From the NCBI GenBank assembly GCA_963855995.1, contig OY979718.1:40979559-41043558 (forward strand): 64,000 nucleotides of DNA. Reading direction: 5' to 3'. The stretch comes from Muricea muricata (lineage: Eukaryota; Cnidaria; Anthozoa; Malacalcyonacea; Plexauridae). Of this stretch, positions 55,701 through 64,000 are shown piece by piece; the first letter of the stretch is position 1, and every line of letters begins with the position of its first letter. Below the pieces are notes generated by a model. That model did no database searches. It was not told where the DNA came from and worked only from the letters and a program-made list of their open reading frames with translations. Both the position numbers and the translations under genes were made by a program.

Positions 55701-58700
55701 AACAATTGGCATCAAATCAAATAAATATTGCCACAGTTGGAATTGAGGAGGAATTAGATGAAACGTCATGGGGAATGGTTGTTTCTGATAAAGATCAAGC
55801 GAATTGTAGTCTCAAAGTGAAGCTTATTATTCCGGTTACCGCAGCAATTGGAAGGTGATCAACCTTGTCTAACTAAAAGTTCGTGCATGTGCGTCATTTT
55901 ACTCACTTTTTAATAGCAATTTTTATTGCAATCACTTAAAAAAATATTTGAAAATCCATCGTTGGATTTGCTAATTCCATAGTATGGATTTTACCATAGA
56001 CGCTTGCCATAGTCATTCTCGAGGTCCATAGAATTTTCATACTGGAAGGTTTTCATTTTTTCCCAGAGAATTTTACATATTTTTGTTCAATAGCAAAGCA
56101 ATTTGTCATTATCTTGTACACGTATCAATGGTAACTACAAATTACGCCAAAGCTAGCGTGTGATCACACCTTGCTATTACTTCAAATTTAGCTGATATAC
56201 TTTTTGATTTTTTAGACATAAAGTTGATGTTCTACTTCCGACGACGTCTTCATCTTTCATCCTTCTACATTCATTTGACATTATCATTCTTTTCAATCCG
56301 TGGAATAAAGGTATTTAACAGGCGTTTTCAAAGAAAAACCAAATGGTAAATGTGCACGTCTTCTAAATCTCGAGTGGAAAGGTCATACTCATGCATGTCA
56401 AAAAATACAAGCCAGCAACCGCTGACAAACTTTTATAAACTTTAGGTCTCCGGCAGGAATTAAACCCACGGTCATGGCTAAAGGGGATAAACGAGAGGTA
56501 GGTTTTCAAGATGGCGGCTGTTTTTCAAGATTCTTAAAACGAGAACGAATCAACAACCAGACATTTATAGCATTCCTAAAGCTTACCCTAACCCTAAACC
56601 TAACCACAATTTAGGAAAGCTATAAATGTCTGGTTGTTGATTCGTTCTCGTTTTAAGAATCTTGAAAAATAGCCGCCATCTTGAAAACCCACCTCTCGTC
56701 CATCCCCTTTAGCCATGCATGACCTTAAACCCACGCCTTTGGGTTGCAAATTATTATAAGTAATAACATGGCATTGAGATAGGTTAGTGATTAAATGTAC
56801 CCGAAAGCCGAGTCAGGGCGTCAGTCTTGGGCGTCGCCCTCGGGACTTTTACTAAACCTCCCGAGGCTTGAGGGACATTTAATCACTAATCAACCGAAAT
56901 GGCATGCTATTATTAGTTTGTAGTATTATGGTTACCGAGACAATAAGAATGCTTTTAGGGTATTTAGCTAGTTGAAATGGAATAAAACTTTGTGTGTTGT
57001 AATTAATGTCTATTGTGGTTCAGTTGGCAATTCAGTAATGAGGCAATGGTTCACTTCATGTTTTGTTTAATAGTTATTTTATTGAAATATTCTCGAGTGC
57101 TTCAGCATATGTATGTAAATGTAAGTACATGTGTGTTTGGCAGTGAAATCTGAGTAAGAATACAGCGAGTATGTGTCGGGCGACATCTTTGTTTCGTTAA
57201 AGAAAAAGATGTCGAGGACACACGGAAAAAAATGGAATTATGGCGACGAGATTTGGTTCGAGAGGAGTCCAGCTGGCCACAATCTACTTCAAAATCGTTT
57301 CAAAGGAATGTGCAAACAGGCCAGTTTAGTTGGTAACTTTACTAACCATTCAGAGAGAAGATCCGAGTGGTCAGATCAAAGTATCGAATGCATCATCAAG
57401 CTCGAGTAGTTTAGTGGCTAATGCCGATGAAGCGTTTATTAGTTCTAGTGATAAACTGAAAGAACTGAATCTATAGCTATAAGCGACGAAGATAGGTTAT
57501 TGCATGTATTGACCATGAAAACAGCCAGTCACGAATAAATCTCGGAGGAATTTTGCAAGGAGCAAATGTAGAGAATGTAAATATTGATATTGATAAAAAC
57601 TAGTCATTTCTGACTCGGACATAAATAACAAGCGCAGGTACTTTGCATAAACATTAGGTATGGTTAGTAATCGTACCGAATGCATAAATATTAGGTACGA
57701 TTAGTTACTAATCCTACCTAATGTATATGCATCAGGTTATTTAGGTATTAATCGACACTAGTAAAACAAAGGTTTTCGAGGTAACCATAATATTACACTA
57801 AATTATCGACTTTCACCACATGATCTTCGACTCAGGTCATGCTCTTGTAAAATCGACGAGTGTAATCGGTCCGGTTTAAGTCATTTGCATTTCTTGTGGT
57901 GCAGCTTGGCGCATGAGCAACAGAACACATTGTTGGCAGTGGATAAATGTAGAAAACCGGATTCTCTTGTCAGAAGTCGAAAAATGTAAAGGGCGAAAAT
58001 GAAGTGGAAAACGATGTTCATTAATCATTCGTATTTTCTAGATGACGATGTTTTTCTTGAAAATGAGGAATGGAGACAAGAATATGTTATGAGTGATACT
58101 GGTATTATCTATCGTGGTAGTGCAAGCAGTGGTGTACAGGGAATTACTGGAACACATTGGGAGTTTGGACAGGTAAAATAATCATATTTCTCAAGTTGTT
58201 CGACCGGATCTTAAAATCCGCTATTATTAGGGGTGGAAAAATCATTGATTTTTACGATTATTTTTTATCAAAAGGCAAAGGGCAATATTTTTTGCTTCCA
58301 AGCTATTGAAAATGTCCGACTAACTATGGGTCTGGCAATATCGATCCACATCAACTCGCATCAAATCCATAGTAATGTTGGAGCGGGCTTCAAATTGTAA
58401 AGGGTGTTAAAACCGTACATTTCTCGGCAAGTACCTCATTATCAATTCACAATGCTTTCATACTGCTCTGCTTCTATTACTGCTTTCCCTCTTGGGGAGC
58501 AACGTTGGAGGAGCATGTAGAAAGGCTTTGAACTTGGGCCGCCAGAATAATATATCTGGTGCCGGTTACGATATCATGCAGTCGGCTGGCGTTCTTCGAT
58601 CTCTTCACTGAGAAAATTTGGAAACTAGTTGGTACTTGCAAATTTGTACGACGTCTTGAGTAATTGTGCGGCACAAACTCTAAGGGACTCATTCGTACGT

Positions 58701-61700
58701 TCCAAGGAATATCTTACAAAATAATTATAATCTGAAAAATTCGTCTCTTATCTGTCCCTTTGATCCTAAGCCAAACCGAGAATTTCCCAAAAAAATGCGT
58801 CAGATATAGTGGTGGAATAACCTTTCAAATAAGCATTAAGCCATCTCAATCAATTTCGTTAAGTTGCATAAAACAAAATATTCTATGTCATGGTATGTTG
58901 AGTCTGGATTCTATAATATATAGCTAATATATCTTTATATGACTGTGTCAATCCAACGTAAATTACTGTAAATTACGTCATTTCTGCAAATTGCAATAAT
59001 TTCGCCATCATATACAGTCGCAGGTTTAACCTTTTTCCTTATTCTTTGAATTTACTGCAATACTTTTTAAAATTAATTTTCCAATGGCCGCAGCCCGTGG
59101 AAATCAACTTCTGTAGCTGTCGGGCCAGCGTCTTTAATTAGAGAAGATATTTCCATGCTCTGGATCAGTTTCATTTTTCCCTGTTATGAATGATAAGTTA
59201 TAACAAATTAATAAATTTTAATAATAATTTAAAGGTACATTTTTTATTTCTTTCTTGGTGTAGTTTGAAGAAAATGTTTTAGACTGTGTGCTACTTCTCT
59301 TAGAAAAAGACAAGCGGCTCGAACGACAACCTTTAAAATCACATCGAAAGCAAAATAGTGCTGCCTGGATTGCTAGGGTTCTTTCTGCTGTGGTAAGGTG
59401 ATGATTATACTGTGTGCAGAAGGAAATGTATGATTATGTATTTTCTGAATATTTTTTTCATTGTAAATATCATATAATTATTCATCCCCCTAAATTTGCA
59501 AAAATACTTAGAACGCATGTTTCATGAAAATGTTTGAAAACATTTGTCAAAATATAAATGTCTATCGTATTCAGGTATAGCAAAGTTTTGTCCTTGTGAA
59601 TTTATATCTTTAAAGACACAGGCTTGAGATTACAGAAAGAAGAAATTAGTCGAAAATTTATGATCAAGAATATTAATATGCCTTTCGCTTTAAGAATCCA
59701 TACTGAAGCCAATAAGTATTGAATGGCCAGTCTAATTTTAAGAATTAAATCAGTACTAATTAGACAAATGAAGGAACAAGGCTAACATACTCGGATATTC
59801 GTATGTATCTCTCTGCAATCGATTCTACGTTTTTATTATATAAAGCTGAACAGCCAACAAGAAAATGGTCTGTTAATTGGGAATTGGTCAGGAAAGTATG
59901 GCGACGGGATTGCTCCATCCAGATGGATAAGCAGCGTAGACATCTTTCAAAAATACTACAAAACCCAACAACCAGTGAAATATGGTCAATGTTGGGTATT
60001 CTCTGGTGTTATGAATACAGCACTGAGAGCGCTGGGCATTCCTGCAAGATGTGTAACGAATTTTGATAGCGCACACGATACTGATGAATCTATGACCATC
60101 GACGTCATTGAAAGCGAAGATGGAACTAAAATGAAGGAGCTTTCTGATGATAGCATTTGGTGAGTTTTGGCACAGAATACAGGAAACACATAGGAGGGCC
60201 ACTTCAGTGGGAGCCTCTGACGTTTGTGCTCTTGCGCATAAAATGCTTAACTGGCTGCTCTCCTAATCTGACTACTGAACTGCATGAAACAGGGAAACAG
60301 ATTGAACTGCTTATAGTGCCAAATGATCTTTGTAGTTCATTTCTATTCCAAATACATTTTTTACAGGTTATAGTTTTAGTTTTCCATCTTCTCTAATTAC
60401 AGTTTCTCGTTTACAATAAACACATTAAACACACTACTTCCCATTTTCCACATAACCATACCTACTGAACTAAAAACGTAATTAGTTCATAAACCATGAC
60501 AATAATTCAGACTAATCCAAATGGAAACATTAAATCTCGGTATACATCGCTGCATTGCAAAAGACGTCAACCGCGTTCCGCGCAAAGCACTGACAAAACA
60601 GTCTAATTGTTTTCATGTGGAAAATATCATGTGAAAGCGAATATTACACTATGGTTTTTATTATCTTAACTTATTTCTTGAACATTTTTCTGGTTTTCAT
60701 TGTCGTCTTTCATTATTCAAATACGCACAGGAATTTCCACGTGTGGAATGAAATGTGGACGAAACGAAAAGACCTGTCGACCGAAAACTACGATGGTTGG
60801 CAAGTTGTCGATTGCACACCGCAAGAAACAAGTTTTTCTTTGCATCAATTGGGACCTGCTCCTTTAAAAGCCATTCGAAATGGTGACTTATATATCCAAT
60901 ACGACGTTGGATTCGTTTTTGCTGAAGTAAATGCCGATTACGTGAAATGGATTGTGTCAAAGGATGCCAGTGGCAATGTTGTGTTTAAGGGTAAGTATAG
61001 TATATGCGCTACACTCAAATAAGTACAACACTCTCTCTGGTAAAGCCCCCCCCTCCCAAAGACTTCCAGAAATCATGCCTATTGTGGCTTCATGGAAATC
61101 AGGTAAAGTTGCGCCGAGCAACTAGTCGACTTGGATCGGTATATTACTGAATATTTGCGTACTAACTAAAAATAATGTTATATAACCATCCGCCACGGTT
61201 TCTTGAATGCTGTTTCTCAATGGCTTGATTTTTGATGCTGATTCTCAACTACTTTTTTGAAATTTGTGGATATAGATTTTAAATAGTGCCCTTGTACAAT
61301 GGGATTTAGTAAAAATGTAGGCTGGAGAATGGGAACAGGGACCGCTCCCTTCAGGATCCTGTGGAAACACCATGTGAATTTATGTATCATCGCAAAGCTT
61401 TCAATCCGTAATCTCGGACCTTCACCAGTGTTAATATGTAATGGTGGCATTATCAGCACTAATGATGATCCAAGCTTACGGATCTAAAGCTTCGCGATGA
61501 TAAATTTACTGGGTGTTCATGCAAATTTACAACGAACTTACTAAAGTTGAATCCATGCATGGCCACAGCATGTATATTTTGAAGCGAACCTTCCATTATG
61601 CGCCAAGTCCGTCTACACGAGCGTGCATTACGCATACGTTGCAAGATGTACTGTAATTCAAATTTGTACACTTAACATTTATATACCTAAATGTAGAAGC

Positions 61701-63756
61701 AAAGTACAGAAACATGACGTATATTGGAAAATATATCAGCACAAAAATGGTCGGCGAAGAAAAACGTGAAGATATTACGAAGCTCTACAAACATCCTGAA
61801 GGATCGGCAGAGGAAAGGGCAGCATTTGAAAATGCTCACAATTTGGGTCAAAGTTCTGAAAAAAGAAAAGCACTTTTAAATAAAGATGAAAAAAATGATT
61901 TAGAAATTGGTATGTGCAGTTGTTTTTCGTATCATATTGATGCTGACTGTTGCCATGTCGTGTCTAGTGTTTGTCGTGTTTACTGTCACCTTTTATGTCA
62001 AAGATTTAAGGTCGTATAATTACAGGATAAAGGTCGCCAAGATTACAGGATTCAGGAATAACAGAAGGCTATGTGATGTACCCCACGGCTGGCTTACTAC
62101 CACAATCGTTGTAACATTCCTAATTTCTTAGAGGAAATTGAGATATTTAGATTTTAAAATTGATTCTCTGTGAGTACGTCGGGGTATATATCAAAGTCCT
62201 CCCCCCCCCCCCCCCTTATTATCGATCTTGAAGTGCCTCTGAGCAAAACTGCATAGCAATTCTAAGAACGCGAAAGCGGAATCCTACTTACGTGTATATT
62301 GCGTATATACGGTTATATAGCATGTGCACTTCACCATTGTAGATCTAATCACGAAGCCTGGAACAATGATCCAAAATGGTACAGATATTACATGCACTGT
62401 TCAGATCCGAAATGTCTCAAGTCGACCGTCAACAGTCAGTGCCACTGTAGTCGTGAACACAATGGAATACACCGGCCGCACGAAAGCGCTCGTTAACAAG
62501 AAAAAACTGGAAAGCATAAATATACCCGGTGGAGAAAGTACGAAAAATATACTGATGCATTTAAAACTGACAAATCTCTAGCTCTCCCCCGTCAATTTCC
62601 CGGTACAGACCGAACAAGCGAGGTCAATAAGCTGTATATTATATGGCTCGCAGTCATTTTCAAAGTTAGTTTGATATTTTGTATTTAAGTGACGTCGATC
62701 GTGGTTTCGTTGATTGGAATACCAAAAAAGTTGAACATGAGGGTTAACCATTTACACATAAAATTTTCAAACAAGTCAGTAAAACATTAATTCTACTAAT
62801 GAATATATTGCAAAAAGCCCGGTCCGAAAACGGTTTTTGCGGACCGCACGTCTACCAATCAGAATGCAGGATTCTTCAAAGCCATAATCAGGTATATTAT
62901 ACCTACCAAAAATATTCTCGGAGCGAGAGATTAACAGTTGCAACTCTCGCTGTATTTTTTTCTCAATTCGCACGATTGCTGGGAATAAAATGGGCTGATT
63001 AGCCCTCGGTCGTTGGCCCCATCTGACTGTATGATATTAATTCTATTTCGTCTCTAATTCTGAAAAAATGTCTGTAACTTGTTTGATCGTGGTTTCTAAA
63101 TCCATATTCCAAAGGAATTTCGAGGTCAAATCCCCATCAGCGAATGCTGGTAAACACATATTAAATAATCGGTTATTCTTGGGTCAACTGTGGGATAAAT
63201 TTCACTGGGGGTCAACTCCAAATCGATACACTGTCATCAGACTGAAAAGAATTTTCACTGTATGTGTTGACCTTGTGTTTGGCAGCAAATGTGTGCAATT
63301 TTGTGAGATTTGCTTGCTCCAGTGCAATACAATCATCAATACATTTTGGGTTGACCCCCACTCAGAATTACTGAAAAAGGTTCCAGTGAAACCCAAGAAT
63401 TCAGTGCTAGCGTTTTAGCTACATCAATCAGTCTCAATTTAAATTTTTACCTGCTTTTCGTTAGACGGAAGTCTAATAATAAAGCCTGAATAATTTGACC
63501 AAATGACCAAATTAATGCATGGGCTATCTTCGCTACTGTGTCGAAAGAGTAATGCTGTTCATCTATATACTTCTATTCAATTTTCTTTTTAGCTGTGGAA
63601 AGAGATATTTTAGTAAATGCCGAGGAATACGTAAAAAAGCTTTCAGATCTGAACTTCATAAAGATTGCGGCCATTGCGGAAGTTCAAGAGACGAAACAGC
63701 AATATTTAGAGCATTGCAAAATACAACTTTTCCATGCTGAATGTATTGATATCAAG
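52776..63756 (+). CDS. Transglutaminase, calcium-dependent, 3' end outside window
   Basis: Cross-links proteins by forming glutamyl-lysine bonds. Ten exons: 52776-53049, 55695-55854, 56216-56310, 58042-58172, 59264-59392, 59846-60159, 60731-60990, 61697-61909, 62343-62537, 63593-63756. All phases match (1,2,1,0,0,2,1,1,1), giving 645 codons so far. The N-terminal domain has HHTEEY and LVIRRG; ILFNPWN and EEWRQEYV lead into the core. Numbered from the chosen ATG, the triad is Cys312 (YGQCWVFSGV), His371 (NFHVWNEMW) and Asp395 (GWQVVDCTPQE), spaced 59 and 24 as against 58 and 23 in human TGM2. NFDSAHDTD, FVFAEVNAD and REDITKLYKHPEGS are family signatures. Exons 9-10 begin the C-terminal barrels, and a donor at 63757 continues out of the window. 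The start is uncertain: an acceptor (GTTAAATTAG) at about 52829 could join an upstream exon. No signal peptide is visible, as is usual for the family. Confidence 0.93.
54585..55142. mobile_element. Foldback element with 97-bp tandem repeats, transglutaminase intron 1
   Basis: The left arm (about 54588-54775) and right arm (about 54990-55142) are inverted (GGTCATGGCTTTATAGGATA..., CACTGGGACC, CTATCTACTTCACCAAATTT in part). The right half has 97-bp direct repeats starting at 54821, 54918 and 55015 (AAATTTGGTGAAGTAGATAC), each with GCGCTACGCGCTCCCTC or a close variant. It appears to sit inside a repeat whose uninterrupted relative is at 31830-32005. Confidence 0.75.
55223..55567 (+). repeat. Dispersed repeat in transglutaminase intron 1 (copy 2)
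   Basis: TTAACAAATAGATTTCATTT at 55223 and its complement near 55385-55413 form a foldback. A tail follows (AAGTTGACAAAAATCATGCG to AATGAACACGTATTATT). Same family as 39264-39568 in the opposite orientation; here the foldback arm is longer (repeated TTCTTCACACGCTATGGCGT block). Confidence 0.75.
56471..56724. mobile_element. 254-bp palindromic MITE with 11-bp direct repeats
   Basis: Ends GTCATGGCTAAAGGGGATAA and ...ATCCCCTTTAGCCATGCATGACC; arms of about 110 bp include TTTTCAAGATGGCGGCTGTT and AAAACGAGAACGAATCAACA. The loop is TTACCCTAACCCTAAACCTA-like. TTAAACCCACG occurs on both sides (56460-56470 and 56725-56735). A second copy lies nested at about 10797-10963. Confidence 0.8.
58440..58800 (+). 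pseudogene. LINE reverse-transcriptase C-terminal fragment, transglutaminase intron 4
   Basis: Plus-strand pieces SWGATLEEHVERL, RAARIIYLVP and ENLETSW-like match the YxSxVWG...RxQRRAARxI...GWxxLxxRR tail of CR1/L2-type reverse transcriptases. Frames shift between pieces. The minus-strand ORF at 58477-58692 is only the shadow of this. Confidence 0.55.
61361..61520. mobile_element. MITE, GTGGAAAC family (copy 2), transglutaminase intron 7
   Basis: GTGGAAACACCATGTGAATT and the inverted ...GATAAATTTACTGGGTGTTC enclose CGCAAAGCTTTCAATCCGTA / TTACGGATCTAAAGCTTCGC, matching 24979-25109. Confidence 0.55.
63206..63366. mobile_element. Short TIR element, transglutaminase intron 9
   Basis: ACTGGGGGTCAACTCCAAAT and the inverted ATTTTGGGTTGACCCCCACT bound about 160 bp. 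The overlapping ORF (63068-63418) has no domain and is not an exon of the phase-consistent gene model. Confidence 0.45.
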
Positions 63757-64000
63757 GTATGAACAGCCGGTCGATTTATTATATTGAGTATACACCATAA
63801 TGCTATTCAATTTGCTGTTTCACATCACATGAAATTTTTCGTAAAGTTTCTTCCCCATGCGATTAAAGGTCGCATCACGGTCAATACAGTAACATTACTG
63901 GCAATCAGGGTCTACTCTCAGTAATTTTCAATACTTCACTAGCAGTACTCCACCCGAAGAAATATAGAAATTGATGATGATTCAATCAATCAAAATTTTT

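Noticed and set aside
56581-56612. CCCTAA-like run as an interstitial telomere
   Set aside because: Only a few imperfect units, forming the loop of a MITE whose other copy has the same loop.
1-64000. A multi-gene defence-like or otherwise new system
   Set aside because: Every gene with good evidence belongs to a known family. The only grouping (oxidases plus transglutaminase) is speculative and listed as such.

Overview
This window is eukaryotic nuclear DNA, most likely from a marine invertebrate. It is AT-rich, its genes have many spliced exons with GT-AG introns, and it is crowded with miniature inverted-repeat transposons (MITEs) and decayed retrotransposons. A cnidarian, possibly an anthozoan, is my best guess from gene content and repeat style, but no single sequence proves it. 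There is no operon, CRISPR array, rRNA or convincing tRNA.

Layout: 1-5.7 kb is repeats only. 5.76-7.19 kb (minus) is an intronless 12-finger C2H2 zinc-finger gene. 9.34-17.20 kb (minus) is a complete seven-exon PEX19 ending in a CaaX farnesylation box. 17.29-20.57 kb is a 3.3-kb transposon with terminal inverted repeats and 7-bp target-site duplications, sitting in the head-to-head gap between PEX19 and PCBD (21.02-22.86 kb, plus; pterin-4a-carbinolamine dehydratase/DCoH). 25.31-28.93 kb (minus) is a secreted laccase-like multicopper oxidase with every copper ligand. 28.9-37.6 kb is a transposon cluster: a broken CR1-like LINE carrying a hAT MITE and a tandem-repeat foldback element with 9-bp duplications, near-perfect palindromes, and fragments of an SGNH-type retroelement ORF and a Penelope-like reverse transcriptase. 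37.68-44.05 kb (minus) is a secreted flavin amine oxidase of the L-amino-acid-oxidase type in ten exons. 44.7-47.8 kb is a decayed RTE-like LINE, and 47.95-49.71 kb is a 1.76-kb inverted repeat. 52.78-63.76 kb (plus) is a transglutaminase with its catalytic triad intact; its C-terminal exons lie beyond the window.

How the genes relate: PEX19 (peroxisomal membrane biogenesis) and PCBD (tetrahydrobiopterin recycling) are housekeeping genes that may once have shared a divergent promoter of about 0.5 kb. The multicopper oxidase, the H2O2-forming amine oxidase and the transglutaminase could all take part in oxidative or covalent cross-linking, clotting or defence outside cells. That link is an inference from co-location only.

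I found no convincing new multi-gene system. The strongest unusual signals are structural: nested transposons with readable target-site duplications, and long palindromes able to form double-stranded RNA hairpins. Exon boundaries were set by splice consensus, phase continuity and family resemblance, all read by eye.
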